Below the pieces are notes generated by a model. It worked only from the letters and a program-made list of their open reading frames with translations. It was not told the origin of the DNA and made no database searches. A stretch of 51,391 bases of DNA from a virus, in IMG/VR virus record IMGVR_UViG_3300013307_000007, positions 1-51,391 of that record; one strand, given 5' to 3'. The first letter of the stretch is position 1. Each line of letters starts with the position of its first letter. Shown in pieces: positions 38,587-47,203 of the stretch. Both the position numbers and the translations under genes were made by a program.

Positions 38587-39023
38587 CAGAGGCCATCCGC
38601 TGCGTATGACCATATGGCTGAGTTGACTGCTGTCTCTTGAACGTATACACAGGTGATTGCACTACTAACTTGCACATACGCAACCCGTGCTAGTACTTTG
38701 GCTACTGCCTCAACTGTCGGCCAAGGCAGATTCTCAGCAGCAAGGTTCGCACCGAAGACAAATACCTTCGAGCCATCCTGCCTGAACGCTTCGAGGAGCT
38801 TGTCATCCTCGCCGAGCATCGTCCCATGATCGAGATAGGTGTCGACCCAGTCACGAAGTTCTCTCTTCATTACACCATACTCGAGAGTCAGACCGTTCTC
38901 GTCCATATCTTGATCAAAGGACCATTCCACCTGCCAACTGTGCCCGTGGATGCTCTGACACTTTCCGGGTAGGAAAGGCAGCCGATGAGCCGTCTCGAAG
39001 TTATGTTTCACTGTCACGATCAT
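38586..39023 (-). CDS. queD: QueD, 6-carboxytetrahydropterin synthase
   Basis: 145 residues. FETAHRLP and KCQSIHGHSW hold the zinc His ligands and the catalytic Cys; a C-terminal CVYVQET segment follows. Makes carboxy-tetrahydropterin from the FolE product. ATGA overlap with the gene upstream. Confidence 0.9.
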   Translation of the reverse strand: MIVTVKHNFETAHRLPFLPGKCQSIHGHSWQVEWSFDQDMDENGLTLEYGVMKRELRDWVDTYLDHGTMLGEDDKLLEAFRQDGSKVFVFGANLAAENLPWPTVEAVAKVLARVAYVQVSSAITCVYVQETAVNSAIWSYAADGL

Positions 39024-39361
39024 TCGGTGTACCCTCCTTCATCCCAGATGGTCAGTGCGATTACAGAGTACACCGCGCGGTCCAGCAACGTGTCACGAAT
39101 AGGCTCATTCGCCGGCTTCGCAGTACGACTCTTCCACAACCTGGGCAGGAGAATCCGAAGACGCGCCTGCTTCGTGGATATAAGTGCCTCAACTGCATGG
39201 CCTCCAGTGAGAGAGAGTTGATAGGCAGAGTCGTAAAAGTTCTGGTTGGGGTGATCGTCTCCTGCATAGTCATGCCCCTTCGCTCGATGCGTCTTCACCA
39301 TCTGAATGAGAACGGCCTCGAAGTCGTTGTCTGGGTTCAGTGTGATCTCAGGCGTTGGCAT
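39020..39361 (-). CDS. DUF1599-like nucleotide-modification-associated protein
   Basis: 113 residues, all-alpha: KTHRAKGHDYAGDDHPNQNF then a helix ending IRDTLLDRAVYSVIALTIW. This is the pattern of DUF1599 proteins (NTP-PPase-like), often linked to phage base modification. GGAGG precedes the ATG. Its place between queC and queD supports a link to the pathway. Confidence 0.7.
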   Translation of the reverse strand: MPTPEITLNPDNDFEAVLIQMVKTHRAKGHDYAGDDHPNQNFYDSAYQLSLTGGHAVEALISTKQARLRILLPRLWKSRTAKPANEPIRDTLLDRAVYSVIALTIWDEGGYTE

Positions 39362-40145
39362 CTGCGGTCCTCCAGAACTCTTCATCGGCATAGATGGTGT
39401 AGTCCTGCCCATCAAACTCGTCCTGTGTGACTGCCTGTGCCTGCGCAATGGCTTCCAGGCGTTCCACACACGTGCCGCACTTGCCGCAGTGGATGTCTCC
39501 ACCCTGATAGCACGACCAGGTGTCTTCGAAGGGCATTCCGTTGATGATGGCCTGCTTTGCGATGTACGCCTTCGTCTCGTAGATGAACGGCGTCAGGATC
39601 GGCTGATGAAGCGACAGGTTGCCGAAGCCCTGGTTGCCATATGCAGCTGCCTGACTGAGAGCTGTGATGAACTCCGGACGGCAGTCAGGATAGATGAAGT
39701 GGTCGCCTGCATGCACAGCTGTAGCGACGCACGTCGCGTTCCGAGCAACTGCTACACCGAGCGCCAGGCTTAGCATGATCATGTTACGGTTCGGAACAAC
39801 CGTTGCCTTCATGTTCTCCTGCGCGTAGTGACCTTCTGGCACAGCGTTTCCAGACACAAGGCTACTGCCAGACTCACCAAGCAGATCAGTGAGTCCAGAA
39901 GCTCCAATGTCCAGGATGTCGTGACGGAGCCCAAGCTTGCTTGCTGTGCGCACTGCATACTCCAACTCCTTCTTGTGTCGCTGTCCGTAGTCAAAGCTCA
40001 ACAGATCCAGACGCACCTCCGGGTACACTGCACGCAACATGTACACCAGGGATGTCGAGTCCATGCCTCCGCTGAACACAACCACACAACTCTCGGTTGG
40101 CTTCTGCCTTACTGCCGTCTTGACGACGAGTGGGTCTTCACTCAC
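39348..40145 (-). CDS. queC: QueC, 7-cyano-7-deazaguanine (preQ0) synthase
   Basis: 265 residues. PP-loop SGGMDS at 25-30 activates the carboxylate with ATP; VVPNRNMIMLSLALGVAVA is the next conserved block; SCYQGGDIHCGKCGTC gives four zinc cysteines near the C-terminus. Makes preQ0. There is no extra GAT domain. GTG start with GGAGGA eight bases upstream, within the end of the primase gene. Confidence 0.92.
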   Translation of the reverse strand: MSEDPLVVKTAVRQKPTESCVVVFSGGMDSTSLVYMLRAVYPEVRLDLLSFDYGQRHKKELEYAVRTASKLGLRHDILDIGASGLTDLLGESGSSLVSGNAVPEGHYAQENMKATVVPNRNMIMLSLALGVAVARNATCVATAVHAGDHFIYPDCRPEFITALSQAAAYGNQGFGNLSLHQPILTPFIYETKAYIAKQAIINGMPFEDTWSCYQGGDIHCGKCGTCVERLEAIAQAQAVTQDEFDGQDYTIYADEEFWRTADANA

Positions 40146-42390
40146 TTGTAATTCCTCCGGGTGTCACAGGGTAAAGGTTGTAGCCTCTACCGGATGCCTG
40201 CTTGGTAATAAGTCCTCTGTCTTCCAGGGTTGAGATAACCGATGCCGCCTCTCTCGAATCCAGGTGGTACGACTGCATGATTCGACTCTTGGTGATACCC
40301 GGCCGAAGCTGGATAGCTCCATAGATAGTGTCGAACTTCCGCTCTGTCTGACTCTTGCCTACCGTGCTCATGACGTCCTTAACGAAGAAGCGCCACTGCT
40401 CACCATAGAAGATGGCACGTAGCAGGTGCGCTTCCGTTACAACCACTTCCTCCTGTCTTGTTTCCGCAGCGGAAAGTAACACAGCCGCCTTCAGCACGCT
40501 CTTGCTCAGTCTGTCAAATGTAGGTGTCATGACATCTGCACGCTCACTCGACAAGCCTGCCTGCAACATCTCGCTCTCGAACTTGTTATAGCGAACCCAG
40601 GCATCCTCTGTCAGACGCGCCTGGAAGATTTTCTGCTGCTGAATCGTGATCTCACTATTCTTGACCTGCATTGTTTCGGTGACACGGTAGTGCTTGAACA
40701 ACCCTTCGAGTTCCTCCCGAATTGCATCGGAGGCCCCTGTGGTCTTTGGACTGGGAGGGCCCAGCGGTTTGACCTTGGTGATATCGCTCTCTGCCGTAAT
40801 GAACACGAAGCGAGGCATGAAGCCTGAGCTTACCTGTTCGAACGTCAAGATCGATGTCACCTTTTGCTTAATGCCACCTGCAAACACCACTAGAATAGGC
40901 TCTTTGACTTCAATGGTGTCCTTGCGCAGTACTCTCTTGAACATCTTGCCATCGTAGAGCTTGGTCAGGAGTTCAGCCATCCCCGCCATGTAGTCCTTCT
41001 TGGTCATCTGTTCCAAGAGACCACTGAACTCGTCACGAAGAAATACCGAAGGTCTGCCAGGACGGGTAGCCAGTGTAGTCAGCAAGCCCTCGATCGAGCC
41101 ATCCGTAGCAAGTACCGCGTCCGGATCGATCTCCGCTACCATGTCCATCGCGATGTCCATTGCGGTTGACTTTCGGGTCAACGTCGTGTCTGCGAGGATC
41201 ATGAACCACAGGTTGGGGATTATAGTTCCGAACGACGTCGGTAAACGGACAGCTCCCGCAATAAGTGCCGAGAGTGCCACAAATGCGCCCGCCTGATGAT
41301 ATTGAGGTGCAGCGTCGCCCAGAGATCGTGCCCATGTTATGTACCTCTCGATGAATGTGTCTGGCTGCTGAAGAACCAGCTCTCTTTCCCCTTCGGACAT
41401 GAGTGGTAGGAAGTCCTCGTCGTACACACCGAATGCTTCCATATGCTTATGGTGGTGAACTTCTGCACGACAAACCTCCTGCCATAGGAATCGAGGATCC
41501 TTGCCGTCGCGAGCGTACTTATTACAGGCCGCATCTCTGCAAACTACGTACACCTCTGTGCGAGTCATACCCTGTTCGAAGAGAAGCATCTGCATGTTCC
41601 AGAGCTTCTCGCTCCAACTCGTTACCTGCGGTGTGTCCGTGTACATCGCCCAGACCATCGGATTGATCGTGCGACGGTAACGTTGCAGTACTGCCATACC
41701 TCCCATCTCCCTGGCTTCGTCGCTATCTCCGATGACAGCCTGACAGTCTTGCTCCGAAGGCATTGGAATGCTCAGGTACGAGAATCCATCCGCTTCCGGA
41801 TATTCTTCGAACTCGTCCATCCTGTACGCAGTACGTGTGAGTTCAACGATCTCGACCGAAGGCAAAACCTTAGCCTTCATGTACTTGTAGTTCGACGTCC
41901 AAGGCACACGAAGCAACTGCGTTAGGTCCCAACCACTTCTATCTGCTCCCTCTGCTGCATGCCGATAGGCAATTCGTCTGCTGAGAGCTTCAACGTCCTC
42001 TGGTTCCGGATGCCTGTCTAGACACCAGTAGGCCTGGTACCGACCTGGAGAAGACTCGATGATCACCGACGGATGTACAAGCAGCTTATCCGGGCGGCAC
42101 CGATCCAGATCGGCCCAGGCTACTGGCGTGCTGCTGACGTTGTCTTTGACTCTCTCGGGAGCCGATAGCAACTGTGGGCAGAACCAAACGTTGTAACCCA
42201 CCAAGTGCTCGTTGACACTTTCCAGCAGCAAGTCCTCTTCCTCGGGCCACTGAAAGAACTCCTGTTGGAAGTCCTTCTTGTTGCTCGAGTTGCCGAACGC
42301 CAGGCACACGTAACCAGACTCCCGGCCGAAGATGAGACGAAAGAACACCTGCCGTCTCGCATCGGCGACCTCGGAGATCTCTGCTGGCAC
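40138..42390 (-). CDS. PrimPol/DUF3987 primase-helicase
   Basis: 750 residues. An N-terminal archaeo-eukaryotic primase-like domain (WADLD at 92-96, then SSPGRYQAYW and DLTQLLRVPWT) is followed by a DUF3987-type ATPase (about 345-600), whose P-loop region ILADTTLTRKST lacks the usual glycines. The C-terminus is a winged helix (SRIMQSYHLDSREAASVIS). It likely primes and unwinds phage DNA. GTG start, GAAAGG upstream. It sits before queC. Confidence 0.82.
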   Translation of the reverse strand: MPAEISEVADARRQVFFRLIFGRESGYVCLAFGNSSNKKDFQQEFFQWPEEEDLLLESVNEHLVGYNVWFCPQLLSAPERVKDNVSSTPVAWADLDRCRPDKLLVHPSVIIESSPGRYQAYWCLDRHPEPEDVEALSRRIAYRHAAEGADRSGWDLTQLLRVPWTSNYKYMKAKVLPSVEIVELTRTAYRMDEFEEYPEADGFSYLSIPMPSEQDCQAVIGDSDEAREMGGMAVLQRYRRTINPMVWAMYTDTPQVTSWSEKLWNMQMLLFEQGMTRTEVYVVCRDAACNKYARDGKDPRFLWQEVCRAEVHHHKHMEAFGVYDEDFLPLMSEGERELVLQQPDTFIERYITWARSLGDAAPQYHQAGAFVALSALIAGAVRLPTSFGTIIPNLWFMILADTTLTRKSTAMDIAMDMVAEIDPDAVLATDGSIEGLLTTLATRPGRPSVFLRDEFSGLLEQMTKKDYMAGMAELLTKLYDGKMFKRVLRKDTIEVKEPILVVFAGGIKQKVTSILTFEQVSSGFMPRFVFITAESDITKVKPLGPPSPKTTGASDAIREELEGLFKHYRVTETMQVKNSEITIQQQKIFQARLTEDAWVRYNKFESEMLQAGLSSERADVMTPTFDRLSKSVLKAAVLLSAAETRQEEVVVTEAHLLRAIFYGEQWRFFVKDVMSTVGKSQTERKFDTIYGAIQLRPGITKSRIMQSYHLDSREAASVISTLEDRGLITKQASGRGYNLYPVTPGGITSE

Positions 42391-42520
42391 GTGAAACCTT
42401 TCTAGTTGTAGTGGGCGGGCTGACGATCACGAGCCGTAAGCAACCTCGTATGCAGCCTGTACCGACTTTTAGGTCTCTTCTCGCTTACGGTCAGCGACCT
42501 ACGGTAGCGCCCGACTTGAA
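42391..42520. other. Intergenic region with hairpin
   Basis: CCGTAAGC (42434-42441) pairs with GCTTACGG (42483-42490) around a 41-base loop. It lies between the ssDNA-binding gene and the primase gene and may adjust expression between them. No promoter is obvious. Confidence 0.45.
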
Positions 42521-43105
42521 CTACGGGAGGATCGAACCGCCGGTGCTCTGCGAGGCACCAGCCACTGCGGTGTCAGCCGAGAAGATCGACTTGACCTCGT
42601 TCTTGTAGATCTGGCCCTGCGCGGGGTCGTAGCCGTTCTCTGGCTTCATCGCGTAGCTGTCCAGCTTCCGAACGACGCTGACGACCAGCTCCTTGCCGAT
42701 GAGCTCGTCGATCGAGGGCACGACGATCTCAACACCAGGCTTGGGCTTCTCACCCGTGACAGCCTGGAGCAGCTGGCTCAGGGTGTAGCCCGCGCCGGTC
42801 CAGAGCATGACGCGCAGGAACAGGACGCGCTTCTCGTACGCACCCTCTTGAATGTCCAGACGAAGGTTGTACATCGGCTTGCCCGGGTTCTTCTCCGACT
42901 TGGAGTGCTCGAGCTTACCGTCAGTGATCCGAACGCGGTACTTGCCCGCAGGGATCGGAGCGAAATCACGTGCCTCGCTGCTGGCCTCTTCCTCGGAGAA
43001 GTTGATCCGGATCGGACCTTCGTCTGCGACACCGGGACCATCGCCGAACGTAGCGCCCGGGGGCAGCAGGTCGACGTCGGGCTCGGGGGTCTTGGATGTT
43101 GCCAT
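42521..43105 (-). CDS. DUF669-like ssDNA-binding protein
   Basis: 194 residues. Acidic N-terminus, then a beta domain (PIPAGKYRVRITDGKLEHSK, KRVLFLRVMLW) typical of DUF669 single-strand-binding proteins, followed by a flexible tail. Codon third positions are G/C-rich, suggesting high expression. It neighbours a Sak4-like ATPase, as in phage recombination modules. Confidence 0.8.
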   Translation of the reverse strand: MATSKTPEPDVDLLPPGATFGDGPGVADEGPIRINFSEEEASSEARDFAPIPAGKYRVRITDGKLEHSKSEKNPGKPMYNLRLDIQEGAYEKRVLFLRVMLWTGAGYTLSQLLQAVTGEKPKPGVEIVVPSIDELIGKELVVSVVRKLDSYAMKPENGYDPAQGQIYKNEVKSIFSADTAVAGASQSTGGSILP

Positions 43106-43148
43106 GTTTCTCGTTGTCCTTTGTCTCAGTTTTGCGTGGGTGTTCTGT

Positions 43149-43937
43149 CTACTTGTACATCAGCTCGTACAGAGTCTTCATAGTTGGATCCATGACGATC
43201 TGAGGGAGCTTGTTCGTCCGATCTTTAGCGACGTGCGTGTCCGTCTTACGGGTCAGCAGGATGCGCTTCATCTCGGTGACTGTCTCACCACCTGGTTGTG
43301 TTGGCGGTGTCACTACCTCCTTGGTGTAGTAGTATACCACTACGTCAAGGAATGCTGCTACCTCTCCTCGCAGCTTGCCGGGAAGAGATGGCGAGTACGT
43401 GGTCACGCCTGTGCGTTCGTTCTTCACGTCTGCACTCAGCGCCGTGAAGATCGTGTGCACGGGCAGATCGCGGAAGCCTCTGACGAAGCGCCGAATCTGC
43501 TCGAGACTCTTTCCCCACTCACGTACAGAAGGAATGTCCGGGTCACGCGACGAGTCCTTCTCCACTACGTCCAACATGATCTGCATCATGTTGAACTTCT
43601 GCACCTCAGTCAACGAGTCGATAACTACCGTGTTGTAGATGTGATTGCCACGGTACAGCTCGTTGTACAGGTCCTGCACCTGTTTCCAGGTCTTCACCCG
43701 CACTACATCAACATCTGGGTAGGAGTTACGGAGTGTCTCCGTACCTCCTTCCACGTCGACCATGAGTACAGGCCGCATCTGAGGTACTCCATCAGCCGAT
43801 GCTGCTAGCTGAGTCTTACCTGTACCACTATCTCCCCAGATGCACATGTTCAGTTTGGGCTCGTGACCAGTCAGTCTGTGGATCTTCAGACCGGCCAACG
43901 AACCTGGTGCCAGTGTGTCTGTTGCGATGTTATTCAC
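43149..43937 (-). CDS. Sak4-like RecA-fold ATPase (AAA_24)
   Basis: 262 residues. Walker A GDSGTGKTQ near residue 35, Walker B NTVVIDSLTEV near residue 102. Such proteins act in single-strand annealing recombination with an SSB and a nuclease, which flank it here. The start codon (GTG at 43937) overlaps the ribosome site; a downstream start is possible but none is evident. Confidence 0.8.
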   Translation of the reverse strand: MNNIATDTLAPGSLAGLKIHRLTGHEPKLNMCIWGDSGTGKTQLAASADGVPQMRPVLMVDVEGGTETLRNSYPDVDVVRVKTWKQVQDLYNELYRGNHIYNTVVIDSLTEVQKFNMMQIMLDVVEKDSSRDPDIPSVREWGKSLEQIRRFVRGFRDLPVHTIFTALSADVKNERTGVTTYSPSLPGKLRGEVAAFLDVVVYYYTKEVVTPPTQPGGETVTEMKRILLTRKTDTHVAKDRTNKLPQIVMDPTMKTLYELMYK

Positions 43938-43942
43938 CTCCT

Positions 43943-45169
43943 CTACTCTGCGCCTTTAGATTCCGTGGATGCTTCTTCACGGAGGTAGTAGTGTTCCTTC
44001 TTCTCGAACAACGTGTCCAAGGTGTACTGGTAGTCTTCACCAGCGAACACACCTAGGCACGGTTGGCGGAAGGCACAGAAGCGACAACTGAAACGTCCAG
44101 GACTAGGATAGACACGGAGTGTAGGGCTCAACATGTCCAGAGCCTCTTCACCAATGCCCTTCTGAATCTGGATGCACTGAGTCTCGGACTTCATGATCTG
44201 GTGGTTCGAGTAGTAAACGATGCCCTCTGCCTGTAAGAATTGAAGGAACTCGTCATACAATCCTGCCTGGAACGCTTCAGCATCGTACTGTGCTACGTGC
44301 GCCTGGTAGGTTTCGTAGTCAGTGTTCTGCTGCTTGTTCTTGCTGAAGAGGCAGCCCTTGCGTCTGTATACGTTCTGTGCCGGAGGTTGGGGGTAACCCT
44401 TCTTGATCTCGCGGTAGATGAACCCGAGCACGTTGATACCGATGGATCGTAGGGCCCAGATGTACGATCCGATCTGGTCATCCAGCTCAAGGAACTCGTC
44501 CTTCTCACCTGACACAGTGATAGCCGCAGCCGTCTTCCAGTCATAGATCCAGTAGTTGCCATACTGGTCCTGCGCCAGCATGTCAATGCGCCCGGCATAG
44601 ACGACCGGCAGACCTATCCAGCTATCACGATCGCCTGGGAGTTCGTGCTCGATGTTGTACTTTGTCATGCGCTCTAGACACTGGAAACACTTGCAGTACA
44701 TCAGCTCGCCGGTGTCTGGGTGCGGGATGGGAACCATGAACTGGATCTCAACCTTGACCGGACGGAAGCCACGATCGAGCGCAGGAGCAAGCTTCTCGAA
44801 GTAGTGCTTGAACATGCCACGGCCTAGTTCGACACGTTCGTTGTAGTCCTGTTGCACCTCGTCGTCAAGTTGAACCTGTCCTGTGACCTCGAGAGCCGCT
44901 CTGCGCTGCACCTCACACCTATCGACGAACGCCTTGATGGCCAACTGGGAAACAACCTCACGAGGCATGTCCCACGTGTCTGGATTGTAGTACACTTCGA
45001 AGCCCTTGTGGAATGCTGTCCCGAACTCAAGCGGCTTGGCCGTCATCGTCGGGTAGTATCTCTGACGAGAGATCCAGTCCCATCGTCTGCGGCAGCCACG
45101 GAACGACTTTCGCTCAGACGTATGGATCTCATGCACAAGGCGCAGCTCGATGTGCTCCTGTAGGTCCAC
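43943..45169 (-). CDS. RecB/Cas4-like PD-(D/E)XK nuclease
   Basis: 408 residues. VYAGRIDMLAQDQYGNYWIY followed by DWKT gives the nuclease motif D...DxK; a C-terminal SCRFCAFRQPC cysteine set may hold an Fe-S cluster. Early HKGFEVYY is typical too. GTG start with AGAGAGGCG upstream. Works with the Sak4-like and SSB genes downstream in recombination or DNA processing. Confidence 0.82.
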   Translation of the reverse strand: MDLQEHIELRLVHEIHTSERKSFRGCRRRWDWISRQRYYPTMTAKPLEFGTAFHKGFEVYYNPDTWDMPREVVSQLAIKAFVDRCEVQRRAALEVTGQVQLDDEVQQDYNERVELGRGMFKHYFEKLAPALDRGFRPVKVEIQFMVPIPHPDTGELMYCKCFQCLERMTKYNIEHELPGDRDSWIGLPVVYAGRIDMLAQDQYGNYWIYDWKTAAAITVSGEKDEFLELDDQIGSYIWALRSIGINVLGFIYREIKKGYPQPPAQNVYRRKGCLFSKNKQQNTDYETYQAHVAQYDAEAFQAGLYDEFLQFLQAEGIVYYSNHQIMKSETQCIQIQKGIGEEALDMLSPTLRVYPSPGRFSCRFCAFRQPCLGVFAGEDYQYTLDTLFEKKEHYYLREEASTESKGAE

Positions 45170-45267
45170 TACGTTCGCCTCTCTTTCCTGTTACTATGAT
45201 ATAGTTTACCAGATACCCTCACGTGGACGAAAGGGGTCTAGATATAACAGTCTAACTTGATTTCGTG
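45170..45267. other. Short intergenic gap, weak promoter candidate
   Basis: Holds TCTAAC at 45251-45256 and a weak leftward promoter candidate TTTCGT-18-TAAACT (45204-45233). No gene. Confidence 0.35.
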
Positions 45268-45630
45268 TCACGTCGTCGTCTCCTTGTTCTCGGTAGGGGT
45301 AGAAGCAGCCAGAACAGCCCGGATGGCGTCCAAGGCGTTGAGCGCGTCGGTGTCGGCGAGTGCTCGGATGTCGTCTACCTGACCCGCCAGGCGGTCGTAG
45401 TCGTCGATGACGCCGCTAAGCGCAGCCTCGGCCTCGGCTAGTTGGGTTCGGAGCCCCGCCACCTCAGCGTCAGCCTTGAGCATTGCGTGGAGACCGATGT
45501 AGTCCACGGCGGACTTGAACTCAGCGAAGTCCTCGGCCGACTCACCCAGGCTTGTCACCCTGGCCCACGTCATGGCCGCAGCTCGCCACTCGTCGGCCCG
45601 CCCGTCTTCCTGTCCTACGTTGGCGCTCAC
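45268..45630 (-). CDS. GC-rich coiled-coil protein
   Basis: 120 residues, Ala/Asp-rich, with a coiled coil (AGLRTQLAEAEAALSGVIDD). The GTG start at 45630 overlaps the previous stop (GTGA). Its GC content is well above the rest of the phage, shared only with the gene before it, which suggests a recent arrival from a high-GC genome. Function unknown. Confidence 0.7.
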   Translation of the reverse strand: MSANVGQEDGRADEWRAAAMTWARVTSLGESAEDFAEFKSAVDYIGLHAMLKADAEVAGLRTQLAEAEAALSGVIDDYDRLAGQVDDIRALADTDALNALDAIRAVLAASTPTENKETTT

Positions 45631-46385
45631 GACGAGCCCAGGATCAGGTCGGCAGCAGCAGCCAAGGCCGACTGCCACCCCCAGAGATGCGCATCGTGGT
45701 CTCGGCTCGGCTGCAACTCCTGGACACGGTCTGCCAGGTCGGCTCGTACAGCAGCCACAGCAGCAGCAGCGAAGCGCTCACCGTGCGGATCGTCGCGCCA
45801 GCCGCCGTGCGGCTGGTACTGGCACGCCTGGTACGGCTCGACCGCACAGACCGGGCAGGCGATGGAGTACGGGTCTGTGTCGATCATCGGTCGGTCTCCT
45901 GGTGACTTTGCTTCGGCAAGGTCGTCTGGTTGGACGGCAGGAACAGCAGGGGCGCAGCGCGGACCGTCGCCGCACTCCGGCCCGCAGTCCGGCCAAGAAC
46001 ACTCCCGCTCCTCGGCTGCTGGTTGGGCACCAACAGACGCAGCGAGGGCAGCGCGGGCAGCGGCCCACGCCTTCGGCTTGTTGTGGCGATAGTCGGCTCG
46101 AAGGGCAGACAGTTCAGCCGACCACACCCCTTTCGCTGCGTCGCTGCGGTCCTTCAAGTCCTTGAGCCGCACCAGTTCGCGCAGGGCAGCCTCGGCCTCC
46201 CGTCCGTCTGCTCGTCCCTCGGGTAGAGGAGAAGCGGCCTCGGCCTCGTGTTCGGCGCAGAGCGCGGCCACGTAGTCCGGGCGCCGGATATGACAGCCAC
46301 ACGGCAGCAGCGACCCCGGCATCGGTCCCGTCGTCATCCCCTCTTCCGCTGCTCGTTGGTCGTCTGTCGACCCCACACTAGTCAT
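45627..46385 (-). CDS. GC-rich zinc-finger protein
   Basis: 252 residues, very Ala-rich. A C-terminal zinc element (CPVCAVEPYQACQYQPHGGW, then HGERF) matches the CPxC...C...H..R pattern of actinobacterial phage zinc-binding domains; a second Cys cluster (CSWPDCGPECGDGPRC) lies in the middle. High GC like its partner at 45268-45630. Starts within TAATG at the stop of the exported-lectin gene. Confidence 0.7.
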   Translation of the reverse strand: MTSVGSTDDQRAAEEGMTTGPMPGSLLPCGCHIRRPDYVAALCAEHEAEAASPLPEGRADGREAEAALRELVRLKDLKDRSDAAKGVWSAELSALRADYRHNKPKAWAAARAALAASVGAQPAAEERECSWPDCGPECGDGPRCAPAVPAVQPDDLAEAKSPGDRPMIDTDPYSIACPVCAVEPYQACQYQPHGGWRDDPHGERFAAAAVAAVRADLADRVQELQPSRDHDAHLWGWQSALAAAADLILGSS

Positions 46386-47203
46386 TAGTTGACCTGCCCA
46401 TACTCAACCCAGGAGACCTGGCAGTTGCACATGTCGCTCGTGTAGGTTGCTCCGGTCATAGGGTAGTTGCCTGACTCAATGTACTTGCCAAGCAGACTCA
46501 TACGACTACCAGAGCCAGTCAGACCAATGTTGCCAAGCTGCCCAGGCTGAGTTGCTACCAGCTGGTGGTCAAGGTACCAGTAGGACGTAAAGCCGCCGAA
46601 TCGATAGCCAAGTTCATGCCACACACCGTGCTGGTAACCACTAATGCCCAACCACTGCTTCACACAGCCAGTTGCACCCTGAGCCTTCACGTACCAGGAA
46701 CTAAGCTTGACCTGGCCAACCGTGTCACCAGCAGTGCAAGCATCATGTCCGTTGGAGTTATTCCACTGCAGCATGTTCATGCCATCGTTCTCACCAGCCA
46801 GAACCTTGATACCAAGGCACACATAAAATGCCTTGCTACCAGGCGAGATGTTTGCTGTATTGGTAGTCAACAGTCCGTGGTCATATGCATAGACTGAGCC
46901 GCCCGATACAGTGACCTGATTTGTAACAACCCGAGGATCTGTAGCGTTCTGTGTGACGTACAGTACGTCGTCCGGGAAGTCGTTCAACGACTCGTGCAAC
47001 CCGTTTGCGACGGTTGTCTCGTTGAACGTCCAATACTTGTTTGTGTAGATGCCACCCGACTCTGCGGGGCAGTTTGGCGACGGAATAGCCATGATAGGTG
47101 GTACGACACTAGCCACTCGCCCTGTGGTGCCCTGTGCAGCGGGAACCCCGGCTGCCAGACAAAGTGCCAATGCAGTTCCGATTGCCCACTTCTTAGCAAC
47201 CAT
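46385..47203 (-). CDS. Exported concanavalin A-like lectin/glucanase-fold protein
   Basis: 272 residues with a signal peptide (MVAKKWAIGTALALCLAAGV). The mature part is beta-rich: TNKYWTFNETTVANGLHESL, DVLYVTQNATDP, GVWHELGYRFGGFTSYWYLD, typical of ConA-like folds that bind or cut polysaccharide. Six cysteines could form disulfides. The ATG at 47203 has AAGGAAGGGA upstream. Perhaps an exported cell-surface effector (inference). Confidence 0.75.
   Translation of the reverse strand: MVAKKWAIGTALALCLAAGVPAAQGTTGRVASVVPPIMAIPSPNCPAESGGIYTNKYWTFNETTVANGLHESLNDFPDDVLYVTQNATDPRVVTNQVTVSGGSVYAYDHGLLTTNTANISPGSKAFYVCLGIKVLAGENDGMNMLQWNNSNGHDACTAGDTVGQVKLSSWYVKAQGATGCVKQWLGISGYQHGVWHELGYRFGGFTSYWYLDHQLVATQPGQLGNIGLTGSGSRMSLLGKYIESGNYPMTGATYTSDMCNCQVSWVEYGQVN

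Noticed and set aside
39348-40145. A QueC with an extra amidotransferase (Gat-QueC) domain making 7-amido-deazaguanine
   Set aside because: The protein is 265 residues with only the PP-loop and zinc cluster; no amidotransferase domain is visible.
42852-43808. 318-codon rightward frame over the SSB and ATPase genes
   Set aside because: Antisense to two recognised genes and crossing their boundary; composition is not protein-like.
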